From Acidobacteriota bacterium (GTDB lineage: Bacteria; Acidobacteriota; Blastocatellia; Chloracidobacteriales; JADJPF01): DNA of 64,000 nt. The stretch spans positions 1-64,000 of the forward strand of contig JACQZQ010000118.1 in the NCBI GenBank assembly GCA_016213785.1. The letters run 5' to 3'. This document shows positions 8,851-18,900 of the stretch, piece after piece. The position numbers and the translations under genes were made by a program. Each line of letters opens with the position of its first letter. Position 1 is the stretch's first letter. The notes below the pieces were generated by a model. The model made no database searches. It saw nothing but the letters and a program-made list of their open reading frames with translations, and was not told the origin of the DNA.

Positions 8851-9469
8851 CATCTTTTGTTCCTGCGTCTTCGCTTTCTTCGTCATCTTTTTGAGTTTTT
8901 TTCTTTTTAGTCTCTTTATCTTTATCTATTGTGCTACTACGTAGTGCACTAGGGTCATAAGCTTTAATTATTTGTTTAGTTTTACCTTTAGGTAAGTTTT
9001 GTTGAAAAATTACTTGATCGGGGTCTATTTGAAGGATTTCACCATCATAAAAAAGCATTCCTCTATAAGCAAAAAAAAGTCTTCCATTAATTGCTTTTAA
9101 AAAAGCTCCATAACCCTCTACAGATTTATACACACCATTAACAGTAACTTCTTCAATTAAATAGGGTTGAGACTGCTCACGTTCTTCACCACGTCTTAAG
9201 GCTAAGCGTTGTTGATTAAGACGGTCTGCTAAAGAAGGGATTTCTATGACTTCTTCTTTAACGGCAATGGGTTTTCTTTTTGCTATTTTTTTTGTTTTAG
9301 GCGCTGAAAGGCTTTGAGTACTAGTTGTTGAAGTAGTTGAGTTAGTTGAGTTAGTTGAGTTGGAAGAAGTTGTTGTTTCTTTAGGTGTTTGTTTAGTTTG
9401 TTGGGCTAGGCTAAAATTAGGAGCTAGCAACAATACTGTTAGGAATAATAAGAAAATGTTTTTGTTCAT
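8846..9469 (-). CDS. Secreted protein of unknown function with Ser/Thr/Asn linker
   Basis: A 207-residue protein that I do not recognise. It has a signal peptide (MNKNIFLLFLTVLLLAPNFS, cleavage probably after SLAQ). A Ser/Asn/Thr-rich repetitive linker (~33-55) is followed by a Lys-rich stretch, a small conserved-looking domain (~95-165, with TVNGVYKSVEGYGAFLKA), and an acidic/lysine-rich tail ending EDAGTKDE. The central domain looks like a short beta-rich periplasmic module of the kind found in pilus-assembly or secretion accessory proteins; that is only an impression. There is no Shine-Dalgarno; three copies of a 9-bp repeat lie directly before the ATG. Confidence 0.7.
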   Translation of the reverse strand: MNKNIFLLFLTVLLLAPNFSLAQQTKQTPKETTTSSNSTNSTNSTTSTTSTQSLSAPKTKKIAKRKPIAVKEEVIEIPSLADRLNQQRLALRRGEEREQSQPYLIEEVTVNGVYKSVEGYGAFLKAINGRLFFAYRGMLFYDGEILQIDPDQVIFQQNLPKGKTKQIIKAYDPSALRSSTIDKDKETKKKKTQKDDEESEDAGTKDE

Positions 9470-9496
9470 AACTTTAATAACTTTAGTAACTTTAAT
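9470..9496 (+). repeat. Three 9-bp repeats upstream of a minus-strand start codon
   Basis: AACTTTAAT, AACTTTAGT and AACTTTAAT follow one another immediately upstream of the ATG at 9469. They occupy the place where a ribosome-binding site would be expected, and no GGAG-type motif is present. Confidence 0.7.
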
Positions 9497-9618
9497 AAAA
9501 AGAAAAACTTTTGTGTAGGACTGGCTTTGATTTTACGACAATCTATGCATTAGGTGCAAAGTAATGTTATCAAAAATCTTATTTATAATGTTTTAAATTA
9601 GCTAAACTCACTTGTTAT

Positions 9619-10986
9619 TTAAAGTTGTCCAGCAAGACTATTAATATTTTGAACTAAGGTTTGATAATTAGCATCTTTATATCTCTCTAGTAAAAAGTTT
9701 GACGTATAATCAGGTAATTTACTTCCTGCTATGTGTGCAGCTAATAGCTCACCTGCTGCTTGAGATGCCATAATTCCATAACCAGATAATGCTCCAATTA
9801 TATAAGCTCCATTTATAGGCAAGGGGCCTATTAAAGGGCGGTTTTCTGGGGTTTTACAGTAATATCCACCATCTAGATAAGCTTTATCGCTTTTGCCAAA
9901 GTAAGAGGATAATTTAGGGATCATTTTAGATAAACCACGAATTAGAATTTCTTTGTAATAAGGGTCAAAGGAAATAGGGCTAAACTCATCTTGGGTTTTA
10001 TGTTCATAAGTCCAAATAATCATAAGCTCTAGATTATTTTTATCTCCTTTTGGTCTTAAGTGGACTCCAGTAGGGAATTTTTCTAGTAACCTTTGTGTGC
10101 TAGCATCTTTATTAAATAAGTCTATTTGGTCTTTTTCCCAGGGTAAATAAAGGGGATCATCCCAAATCATTAAGGGCGCTTCAGAAGAAAAAGTATTAGC
10201 CGTGTCAGAAAGAGTAATTTTACCGTGTAATTCATTAAAAACAGGGAGGTCTAGTCCAAGAAGTCTTCCTGTAGCTTTTAAGTGAGGGCCAACAGCAAGC
10301 ACTAAAATATCTATATCTAATACTTTACCAGAACTTAATTTAATAGAGGAAATTGAGTTATTAATGATTTTTACTGATTCTAATTTGTCTAATAATATTT
10401 TTGTGCCTGCTTTTATTACTTCGTCTTTAAGCCAATGACCAAGTTTTACAGATTCCATCCATCCAGCACGACGCACATGTAATCCACCAACAATATTTTT
10501 AGTAAGAAAAGGATATTTTTTAGTTATTATTTCAGGGTTTAGTATTAGATCTGCTCCTGTTAAATTTTTATCAAAACTACTGGTGATTGTGGATAGGTAG
10601 CTATTTTCCTGAGTATGTTCTCTAAAATCTCCTGTGCCTAATTTAGAGATTTCTAATGCAGATTTTTTCCACTGAGCTAAATGCGTTTGCTCAGCAGTTA
10701 AAAAAAGATAGCCTCGGCGATTAAGATTAAAGAAATTATTATTTTCTAAAGCTAATTCATCTATTAAGTCAATACTACGATTAATAAACTTTACCATAGT
10801 ATCATCTGGCCCAGGCCACCAATTGCGATAAGCTTGTGTGCCTTTATCACTCGTAAGAGAAAGCGGATTAAGTTCATCAATAATGGTTACATTTTTTTGT
10901 TTTTGTTTAACTACTAAGTGATATGCAGCAGATAATCCTGCCATTCCAGCACCACAAATTACTATTTTAGGAGAAGAGTTAGACAT
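9619..10986 (-). CDS. FAD-dependent oxidoreductase of the DAO / glycine-sarcosine oxidase family
   Basis: A 455-residue flavoenzyme. The N-terminal dinucleotide fold has the GAGMAG motif at 12-17 within IVICGAGMAGLSAAYHL. The C-terminal FAD-contact region reads RPLIGPLP, then IIGALSGYGIM and AAGELLAAHI, as in D-amino-acid oxidase-like enzymes that oxidise amines or amino acids and yield hydrogen peroxide or feed electrons to a quinone. The substrate is not determined. It is a single-gene unit. TTTAAGGAAAT precedes the start. Confidence 0.88.
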   Translation of the reverse strand: MSNSSPKIVICGAGMAGLSAAYHLVVKQKQKNVTIIDELNPLSLTSDKGTQAYRNWWPGPDDTMVKFINRSIDLIDELALENNNFFNLNRRGYLFLTAEQTHLAQWKKSALEISKLGTGDFREHTQENSYLSTITSSFDKNLTGADLILNPEIITKKYPFLTKNIVGGLHVRRAGWMESVKLGHWLKDEVIKAGTKILLDKLESVKIINNSISSIKLSSGKVLDIDILVLAVGPHLKATGRLLGLDLPVFNELHGKITLSDTANTFSSEAPLMIWDDPLYLPWEKDQIDLFNKDASTQRLLEKFPTGVHLRPKGDKNNLELMIIWTYEHKTQDEFSPISFDPYYKEILIRGLSKMIPKLSSYFGKSDKAYLDGGYYCKTPENRPLIGPLPINGAYIIGALSGYGIMASQAAGELLAAHIAGSKLPDYTSNFLLERYKDANYQTLVQNINSLAGQL

Positions 10987-11029
10987 AATTTCCTTAAAGT
11001 TTAGTTTAGAGAGTAGATTAATGTTAAAT

Positions 11030-11068
11030 AGAAAAAGGCACGAACTTTTTTAATTCGAGCCTTTTTCT
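11030..11068 (-). terminator. Terminator hairpin of the Ig-like protein gene
   Basis: A 15-bp stem with one mismatch (11030-11044 with 11054-11068), rich in GAAAAAGGC/GCCTTTTTC. It lies downstream of the minus-strand gene ending at 11120. On that strand the T-rich half of the stem and the following TATTTAAC suit termination. Confidence 0.6.
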
Positions 11069-11119
11069 GAGTCTTCTAGTTTAAGACCTTAATTAATAGC
11101 TTAATTACTTAATTAATAG

Positions 11120-13516
11120 CTATTTCTTAGGTTTAATTTTGAATGGGGTAGAATTACCAGAACCCATATTACCAGCAGCATCTCTAGCAATTACACGAAT
11201 AATACTAGCTTTAGTCTTCATATTAGGAATAGTGACCATAGCAGAAGTAGCAGTTCCAGGTAAACCACTTGCTAAAGTTGTAAAGTTAGTTCCGTCTAAT
11301 GCAATTTGTATATCATGTGAAGCTACTGCAACATTATCGCTAGAGGTAAATGTAACATTAAATTGAGTGTTACCATTAATTTTCTTGGTGCTAGCACTAG
11401 GAGAAGTTACCATTACGGTTGGAGCAGTTGTATCAGTAACAACTTTTAATTGATTAACAACAGAATTTCCTCTATTTCCAGCAGCGTCTACAGCTTCTAC
11501 ACGGATTGCGGCGGTTGTGCTGCTAATGGCAGGGACTCTAAAGTTAAATGAATTTGCACTACCAGGTAAGCCATTAGCTAATGGAGTATTAAAGTTATTA
11601 CCATCAGCAGAGAAGGCAATATTTACAGACATTACACCCACATTATCTGTGGCAGAGAAACTAATTGTAGCCATTGAGTTGCCGTTTAATGAATCGCCAG
11701 ACTTAGGTGCTGTAATAGAAACTGTAGGAGGCATTGTATCGCCAGTAGTTGCTTTTACAATGGTAAAGTTTGCATCACTAGCATCGTTAGCCATATTACC
11801 AGCAGCGTCTTTAGCAACGACTCGAATTCTAGCCATTTGACTATCAAATGCAGGTGGAACAGGGAAGTTAAATGTTTGAACATTTCCTGCTAAACCGGAG
11901 GCTACAACAACAGGGAATGTTGTTCCTCCATCGGTTGAAAGATTAATATCATGAGAAGTTACTCCAACATCATCGCTAGAAGTAAAGCTAATAGCTAATT
12001 GAGAACCACCATTTACCATTTCACCACCATTAGGTGAATTAACTTTAACCATTGGAGGAGTAGAATCACCAGCAGGGAAGTTATTAGGAACACCTGCAAC
12101 TATTGAATAAATAGCAAAGCCGCCATTTTGACCTTCTCTAGGAGCATCTAAGAGTTTAACAGGGGCATCTCCTGTGCCATCGGGTTTCTCTTTACTTGTA
12201 GCAAGACCTGAAGCGGTTATTGAGTTACCTGTTACAGCAATAAAGGTAAAAAATACTTGACCATCCCCTACATCCATATGAGTGCTTTCTAAACCTGAAG
12301 CACCACCATCTGAATCAAATAAAACTTGACGGAAGCTAGCAGGAATAGCTAAGTATGTAACAGGTGGGCCATCAGCCATTAGATCGCCATTAGCATCAGT
12401 ATATTTAGCAATTTGTAAAACACCATTACGAAAAACATTGTTAATGGAATAAGTAAATAACTGATTTCCACCACCAGCCATTGGTCTAATTGCTAGACTT
12501 GTAGAAGTAATTGGGTTTGAGTCGTCTGCGCTGCCAGCAGCAAAAGTTACTGCTGCATCAGGAATAAGATCCCCATTGGTGTCTCTAAGGGCAATAATAA
12601 ACCCAAGTAACCCATTGTCAGATCTTCCAATACTTAAATAGACATTTCCTTTATTGTCTGTTGTCATACCACCAAAGGTGAAGTTTAGAGTAGCACCACT
12701 AGTAAGTGTTGGTAGAGGGATATTCATCATTTGCGAACCATCTGCAATACCATCAGCATTTGGAAGATAGGCTGTCAATCTAACAGTATCAGAATCAGTA
12801 CCATCAAGAAAACCAGCGCTAAAGAAATGGGTGTAAGCTAATAAAATATCTCCTTTAGGAGAATTAATTACCGATAAAGCTGTAGTAGATCCTGCTCCAC
12901 CTGCAAAAGAAGCAATTTGATTTCCCTTAAATGTACCGCTAGGATCCTTAAAAACAAGGATAGTTGATTTACCTCTAAGTGGGCCATCGATAGAATTAAC
13001 GCCACCATAAAATGTATTAGTTTTTTTACTTATAGTAAAAGAGGTAAAGAAATCTGTTTGTGGGTCAGCCGCTTTACCAAAAATTTCTGTAGCTTCGGGA
13101 GTTAAATCATCATTTGTGTCTGCAAATGCAGTTATATTTGTAGAAGTATCACTAGCAACAAAAGTAACACGATTTAGTTTAATTCCAGCAGGAATTGCTG
13201 TTGGTTCTGGCTCAATTATAGAATTAGAGCCTTTAGCTTTATTAGCTTTTGATTTAAGCCTATTTGAGCGAATTTCTTTACCAATAGCTCGCATTTCATC
13301 TAGAGCTTCTCTATCAATTTGATCAAGAGGAATAATATCTAGATTATCTGACAAAATAGGATCTTCTTTTTCTGGGCCTTGACTAAAAGCTTTTAGATTT
13401 GTTTGTAGTGTAAATACAGAGATTAATATTGCGATAAACCCTATAAGTCCTACTATTTTATTGTAAGGACGTGTTTTAGGATTACCAGAGAGTTTTTTAA
13501 GAGACAGCGAATTCAT
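11120..13516 (-). CDS. Large secreted protein with three C-terminal Ig-like repeats
   Basis: A 798-residue protein with a long basic N-terminus and one hydrophobic export segment (~21-38), probably a signal peptide or anchor. Residues ~110-480 form a beta-rich domain with many DTNGD/DANGD-type acidic turns (for example FADTNDD, YTDANGDLMADG), resembling calcium-binding beta-propeller loops. Three Ig-like repeats of about 100 residues follow from ~490 to the end. Each has a PP/AP-T-V motif, SFTSSDNVGV, a DGxxF strand and VxAxDAAGN at its end, like fibronectin/cadherin-type surface modules. Its function is unknown; adhesion is an inference from architecture. GGAGGAT precedes the ATG by about 9 nt. 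Confidence 0.82.
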   Translation of the reverse strand: MNSLSLKKLSGNPKTRPYNKIVGLIGFIAILISVFTLQTNLKAFSQGPEKEDPILSDNLDIIPLDQIDREALDEMRAIGKEIRSNRLKSKANKAKGSNSIIEPEPTAIPAGIKLNRVTFVASDTSTNITAFADTNDDLTPEATEIFGKAADPQTDFFTSFTISKKTNTFYGGVNSIDGPLRGKSTILVFKDPSGTFKGNQIASFAGGAGSTTALSVINSPKGDILLAYTHFFSAGFLDGTDSDTVRLTAYLPNADGIADGSQMMNIPLPTLTSGATLNFTFGGMTTDNKGNVYLSIGRSDNGLLGFIIALRDTNGDLIPDAAVTFAAGSADDSNPITSTSLAIRPMAGGGNQLFTYSINNVFRNGVLQIAKYTDANGDLMADGPPVTYLAIPASFRQVLFDSDGGASGLESTHMDVGDGQVFFTFIAVTGNSITASGLATSKEKPDGTGDAPVKLLDAPREGQNGGFAIYSIVAGVPNNFPAGDSTPPMVKVNSPNGGEMVNGGSQLAISFTSSDDVGVTSHDINLSTDGGTTFPVVVASGLAGNVQTFNFPVPPAFDSQMARIRVVAKDAAGNMANDASDANFTIVKATTGDTMPPTVSITAPKSGDSLNGNSMATISFSATDNVGVMSVNIAFSADGNNFNTPLANGLPGSANSFNFRVPAISSTTAAIRVEAVDAAGNRGNSVVNQLKVVTDTTAPTVMVTSPSASTKKINGNTQFNVTFTSSDNVAVASHDIQIALDGTNFTTLASGLPGTATSAMVTIPNMKTKASIIRVIARDAAGNMGSGNSTPFKIKPKK

Positions 13517-14111
13517 TAAAGCAATCCTCCGTTTGATTATTTGTTTTAGATAGGTGGAATGTTGAGATTTTGATATTAGGAAAGTACAATTATTTCATAA
13601 AATACAAGTACTTGTATAGTTTCTTTTAGATTTTCCCAAGCAATTACGGATAAGTTTAATAAAATTTTATAAAACTAAGTTAGTACATTGTAAACTAAAT
13701 AAGATTAAATTCTTATTTCCTAAGCCCCAGAGGGGCGAAATAATTGTAGCCAAGGGTGTAAATCCTTGGAATGGAATTAGATAGAAGAAAAAGCCGCAAA
13801 GCGGCGAAAGAATAAAAAAATAGAATAGAATATTTAATATGTCGCCCCGCTGGGGCTAGAAGAGTTAACTAGCTGAAAACCCAAGCGCTTACGCACTGGG
13901 CTACAAATATGTCGCCACTTTGTGGCTTAAGAATTAAGAATCTGTACTTTTTAGTTTACTGAGTAGTTATTATCCTAAACTTGCTGCTAAAGACTGTTTT
14001 TACTGCTCTAGTTGCTCTAGTTGAGTAACTGAGGTATTCTTATAAAAATTAACATTTTTATTAAATAAAAAGCTTAAATAAATAGATATAAGAGATGCTA
14101 AAACAAAAGTC
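13517..14111. other. 595-bp intergenic region without a gene
   Basis: No credible coding frame is present. 13517-13720 is AT-rich leader DNA of the minus-strand Ig-like gene. 13724-13926 is a patch of GC-rich palindromes (separate entry). 13930-14111 is AT-rich DNA upstream of the HEAT-repeat gene and must hold its promoter, but I cannot place -35/-10 boxes with confidence. Confidence 0.8.
13724..13926. repeat. REP-like composite of six palindromes
   Basis: Short GC-rich inverted repeats stand out in AT-rich DNA. They are GCCCC-AGA-GGGGC (13724-13736), CCAAGG/CCTTGG (13750-13769), GCCGC-AAA-GCGGC (13793-13805), GCCCC-GCT-GGGGC (13844-13856), CCCA/TGGG (13880-13900) and GCCAC-TTT-GTGGC (13914-13926). 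Each GCC..GGC palindrome touches a CGA or TCG, and a shared phrase 'TGTAGCC(C)A..GGG' recurs in both orientations. The left half is therefore roughly an inverted copy of the right half. This is typical of REP/BIME elements mobilised by RAYT transposases; no transposase is in the window. Confidence 0.65.
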
Positions 14112-14885
14112 ATGATAAGTTGGTATGACTTTTTTGAACCCCAAATCAGCTTTTGGGAATCAAAAAAAGATATAGCAAAATTAATTGGGGCTACTTCTGA
14201 TCCAGATTTAGAAGTACGTTGTCTTGCTTATGATGCATTAGGTCGTGTAGGTTCAAAAGATAATGCTAATAAAATCTGTCAAGTACTTCTTCAAGAAACC
14301 TCTGCACAAGTAAAAGCAAGAGGAGCAATTGCATTAGGTCGTTTAGGTAAAGAAGATAGCGAAGCAAAAGCTGTATTATTTCATCTGCTTGGAGATAAAA
14401 ACCCTGAAGTTCGCGCTGCTGCTACTCGTGGTTTAAGTAGACAAAATGATAAGGAAATGTGGACTATTTTTTGTTCTTTATTAGAAGACGAAGATATTAA
14501 TGTAGTGTTAGAAGCGGTTTATGCTCTAGGCCAATTTGGTGATTATCGTGCAATAACTTCAATTCATCGTATTTTTGATCGTTGTGATCGTGCAATGAAA
14601 GAAGTAGCATCCTCCGCAATTAATTCCATTAACCTCAATCAACCGATGGGCTGGCCTGCTGATGAAGTTTATTTTTTTACCTACTCTAAGGGTACTACTT
14701 TGATTTGTGAGTGTTACTCTTATAAGTTAGTTGCTTGGCGTAACTATTGGAGACGCAGATGGTTATATCCTTTTTCTCGTGATTGGGGAATAGGTTGTTG
14801 GGAAATTAGTACTTTAGCCGATGAACTAAAAGCTAAAGTACTACGCCCAGGGTTAAAATTAAAGGTTTTTGATAAACGTGCCTAG
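14112..14885 (+). CDS. HEAT-repeat protein
   Basis: A 257-residue soluble protein. Residues ~18-180 form four or five HEAT/PBS-lyase-like helical repeats of about 31 residues, visible as recurring 'D..LEVRCLAYDALGRVG', 'VKARGAIALGRLG', 'EVRAAATRGLSR' and 'VVLEAVYALGQFG'. Such repeats are protein-binding scaffolds. The last ~75 residues are a different domain rich in Trp, Tyr and Arg (WRNYWRRRWLYPF) with no assigned function. No signal peptide is seen. It precedes the MauE-thioredoxin gene by 39 nt on the same strand. Confidence 0.8.
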   Translation: MISWYDFFEPQISFWESKKDIAKLIGATSDPDLEVRCLAYDALGRVGSKDNANKICQVLLQETSAQVKARGAIALGRLGKEDSEAKAVLFHLLGDKNPEVRAAATRGLSRQNDKEMWTIFCSLLEDEDINVVLEAVYALGQFGDYRAITSIHRIFDRCDRAMKEVASSAINSINLNQPMGWPADEVYFFTYSKGTTLICECYSYKLVAWRNYWRRRWLYPFSRDWGIGCWEISTLADELKAKVLRPGLKLKVFDKRA

Positions 14886-14924
14886 TATAATGTTTTAGAG
14901 TTTTTATTTTAGGAAAATTAATTT

Positions 14925-15875
14925 ATGGTAAATAGTGATTGGCGCTTTATTGCAGCTAGAATTGTTGAAGTTATAGTAGGTGGTGTACTTTTAGTTGCAG
15001 GCTTAATTAAAGCTTATGAAATGCTAGATTCTGTTAGACAGGTTCTTAGTTATAATATTATTACTACTCCAGGATTAGTTACTGCACTAGTTTGGCTACT
15101 TGTAGTAAGTGAATGCGCTATAGGGTCAGCTTTAATTGTTGGATACTTAAGATATTACACTGTTTTAGCAACATTTGCACTATTTACTATATTTCTTAGC
15201 TTTATAGGTTGGTCTTGGGCAACAGGTTCAACGGAAAATTGTGGATGTTTTGGCTCAAAACTTAAACATAGCCCAAAAGAAGCTTTTATCTTTGACTTAA
15301 TTTTAATAGTTGCCCTAGCCATAACACAGTTTCTTAGCTGGCGTAAAAATAAAGAATCCAACAACCAAAACTCAAATCCAACTTGGAAACTAATATCAGT
15401 AGCCTTAAGTATAATATTAGGTTTAAGTATAGCAACTTATGCTAGTTTTAGCCCTAAACAATCTTCTGATCCAGTCCTAAGACTTAGTGTGAGTCAACCA
15501 AATCCCTTTCAAAATATAACGATTTCAGGCTTAAATGCGGACTTGCAAAAAGGCTTACAAGTCGTTATCTTAATGGATACAGGTTGTGATCATTGTCAGG
15601 CAAATGTCCCTAAATTTAATGAAATTTTTGATTCTTCTAGCACTCTACCTCCAATAACAGCCATTTGTTCTAATAACCCTTTAGATGTTAAAGACTTTCA
15701 ACGAAAATTTAGTTCAAAATTTCCTATAGGAAGAATTTCCGCAGAAGACTTTCTTAAACTATTAGAAAAAGGCGACACACCAAGAACATTTCTTTTACAA
15801 GATGGTAAAGTACTAAAAATTTGGGATAAAGACTCTCCTAGCATTGAAGAATTAAAATTAGCTTTACCTAAGTAA
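14925..15875 (+). CDS. MauE/DoxX-like membrane domain fused to a thioredoxin-like domain
   Basis: A 316-residue protein. The N-terminal ~140 residues hold four predicted transmembrane helices with the MauE-type GxxLLxAGLIKAYE motif and a CGCFG pair (C106, C108). A fifth helix (~155-175) leads to a periplasmic thioredoxin fold with redox motif C221-D-H-C224. MauE relatives support disulfide formation and maturation of periplasmic enzymes, so this fusion looks like a self-contained thiol-redox relay across the membrane. The partner protein is unknown. A thiol maturation role for exported cytochromes is possible but only inferred. Confidence 0.85.
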   Translation: MVNSDWRFIAARIVEVIVGGVLLVAGLIKAYEMLDSVRQVLSYNIITTPGLVTALVWLLVVSECAIGSALIVGYLRYYTVLATFALFTIFLSFIGWSWATGSTENCGCFGSKLKHSPKEAFIFDLILIVALAITQFLSWRKNKESNNQNSNPTWKLISVALSIILGLSIATYASFSPKQSSDPVLRLSVSQPNPFQNITISGLNADLQKGLQVVILMDTGCDHCQANVPKFNEIFDSSSTLPPITAICSNNPLDVKDFQRKFSSKFPIGRISAEDFLKLLEKGDTPRTFLLQDGKVLKIWDKDSPSIEELKLALPK

Positions 15876-15911
15876 ATATAATTTATCATTAATAAATCTT
15901 ACATTTTATAG

Positions 15912-15936
15912 TTCCTAGCATTTATAATGCTGGGAA
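15912..15936 (+). terminator. Hairpin after the MauE-thioredoxin gene
   Basis: A 10-bp stem with one G-U pair (15912-15921 with 15927-15936) and loop TTATA, followed by TTAAAAATTT. It lacks a clean T-run, so it may be a weak terminator. The ATG at 15927 is the first base of its 3' arm, which argues against that codon as the start of the kinase gene. Confidence 0.45.
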
Positions 15937-15956
15937 TTAAAAATTTAGAGTCAAAA

Positions 15957-18900
15957 ATGATTGGGCAGACAATTGGAAAATATAAAATTGAGAAACTTCT
16001 TGGTGCTGGAGGTATGGGGGAGGTTTACCTAGCTACAGACACTATGCTTAATCGGTCAGTTGCCTTAAAATTTCTTCCTCGTGATTTAGAGAGCCGTGAA
16101 AGAGTAGTTAAAAGATTTTTACGCGAAGCGCAAGCTACAGCAAGACTTTCTCATCCAAATATTGCAACTCTTTATAATGTTGAACAACACGAAGGCCGCT
16201 ATTTTATTTTAATGGAATATGTTGATGGAGAGCCATTATCTAGATTACTTCGTCGTGAAAGACTTTCTATAAAAAATGTTTTGAAATATTCAATACAAAT
16301 AGCTGAAGCCTTAGGTGAAGCACATGAACATGGAGTACTACACCGTGATGTTAAACCAGGCAATATACTAATAAACCGTAAACAGCAAATAAAAGTTTTA
16401 GATTTTGGATTAGCTAAATTTATTGATTCAGAAGTAGCTCTTCCTAATAATGTTGTTGATGATGATATTACTCGTGAAGGCGTATTGGTTGGAACTCCTC
16501 GCTATATGGCCCCAGAACAAATACTTGGTAAGGATGTTGACCAGCGAGCAGATATTTTTGCCTTAGGTATTTTGCTATATGAAATGATAGCTAACCAGCA
16601 TCCTTTTAAGGCAGCCAATAACCAACAATTGGTTTTAGCTATTACTTCTCAAGAGCCTGCCCCACTAAATTCCCTTATAACAGATATACCAGAAGAACTT
16701 GAAGCTATTGTAATGAAAGCGCTTAGAAAAAATCCCTCAGAGCGCTATCAAACAGCAAAAGAAATGGCTACTGAGCTTAGAAGCTTAGCTATGAAGTTAT
16801 TTGCAGATCACTATTTTGAATATTCTGGTGCAGAAGATTTTCGTAGCGATATACCAAATCAACGCTCAACTGTGCCTCCTACTCCTGTGCCTCCTACTCT
16901 AGTTGAGTCAAGCCCAAGAAAAACCTTATTTAGTGCTGAAGAAGTTACAATGCAAGAACATGCCCCTAAAACTTCTCAGAATAATATTCTGCTTACTAAT
17001 AAAAGTACTATATTAAAAATAGCTCTTCTAGCTTTATTTTTAATGGTATCTTTGACTGTAGGGGTTTGGTATTTTAAGTTTTACTCAAATTTTTCTACTT
17101 CTAATGGTCGGCCTTTAATTGCAGTAATGTATTTTGACAATTTTACTAATGACTCTGGCCTAGAATGGCTAGGTCGAGGTTTAACAGAAATGTTAACTAC
17201 TGACCTAGCACAACTTCGTACTGTTGATGTGGTCAGTAAACAAAGGCTTTTTGACACTTTACAAATATTAGGTAAAGAAAAAACGCAAACTATAGACCGC
17301 TCTACTGCTTCAGATGTTGCACGTAAGGTAGGCGCTACAGTTGTCCTATCTGGCTCTGTTTTAAAAATTAATAATAAATTACGTCTTAATGTAACTTTAG
17401 AAGAAGTTAATAATGGAAAAATAGTTTTTTCTGATGTTATTGAAGGTAATAGCGTTGACGAGGTTTTTACTTTAGTGGATGCTATTACAGCTAAAATTTC
17501 ACGCCATTATAACCCAACAGCTAATACAGAAGAAAATCCTAACCTAGGAAAAGTGACTACTAATTCTATAGAGGCTTTTAGGCTTTATACTAGAGGACTT
17601 GAGCGTTGCTGGTTAACAAATTTTGATGAAGGACTAGATGATTTAGAAAGAGCAGTTGAAATAGATGAAAATTTTGCTTTAGCTTACTTACAAATTGGTA
17701 ATGCTAAATTTGTACGTAATGATACTTCTGGTGCAGAAAGAGCTTTTAAGAAAGCTCTTAATTATATTGATCGTGCTGGTTATAGAGAACAAATGTTAAT
17801 TCAAGGTGTAAATGCCTACTACAAAGCTTATGATGATGGAGACTACAGCCCAGCTTTAGCGATTTTTGAACAAATGGAAGCTAATTTTCCTAGAGATAAA
17901 GAAGCCTTTCTCTGGAAAGGCTTATGCTTATGGCGTAATGGCGATTATAAAAAAGCTATTGCTAGTTATAATAAAATTTTAGAATTAGACCCTGAGTTTA
18001 ACGTAATGTATGTTTCTTTAGCCCAAGCTTATGCTGATGATGAAGACTATATAGCTGCTAGCGCAATGATGCGTAAGTCAATAGCCTTGCACCCTGGGCA
18101 ACCTGATGGAAGAAATCTTTTAGGTAATATTTATGTTCGTATGGGTAAGTATGATGATGCTCTAAAAGAATATGAAGCAATGTTAGAAATTAAAAGAGAA
18201 TATAGAGGCTATCGAGCATACTTAGATTTAGGCCAAGTTTATTTACTAAAAGGCGATATAGAAAAGGGTAAAGAAACTCTAAAACAGTATATTGAATTAA
18301 GTAGTGATATTGCTGGTACAGCCTGGGCACATTTAGCATTTTATCGTTTAGCTATTGCTATGGGTAAATCTAAAGAAGCTGAAAAACATTTAGAGGCTGC
18401 TTTAGCCGCAGCACAAAAATCAAAAAATACTTCTGTTGAAACTCAAGTAAGATGTTATCAATCAGACTTTTATTTATTTTTAGGCCGCTATGATGAGGCT
18501 ATTTCTTCGGCTAAAGAAGCACTCTCTATTGCAGGCTTTGAAATTGGTGGCCGGGAAGCCTGTCAACAATTGGCTATAGCTTTTTTAGAAAAAGGTGATA
18601 GTGATAAAGCTATATCAACTATTGACGAATATATAAAAAAACTCCCTCAAGCAAGTCAAAAAAATGCTTCTGATCTTAAGCGTGTTATTGATGGGGTAAT
18701 TGCTTATCGTGCAGGGGATTACTCACACAGCGAAGAGTTATTTATGTCCCCGCTAAAATATAATATTCGTCTTTACTCAAAAATGGCTATGGCTCAATTT
18801 CAGGCTAAGAAATATGATCAAGCTTCAGAACAATTTAAAAGACTTTTAGGACGAGATGGCTTTGATCCCGAAAGAAGAGGAGTTTATTGGTCATATCAAA

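Noticed and set aside
11139-11840. Plus-strand open frames opposite the Ig-like gene
   Set aside because: Antisense shadows of repeated Ig-domain coding sequence; no ribosome-binding site or family.
13724-13926. CRISPR array or tRNA cluster
   Set aside because: The palindromes differ from one another and have irregular spacing; no cloverleaf or spacer pattern.
15927-15956. Upstream ATG for the kinase gene
   Set aside because: It lies in the 3' arm of a hairpin after the previous gene and lacks a ribosome-binding site; ATG 15957 gives the usual kinase N-terminus.
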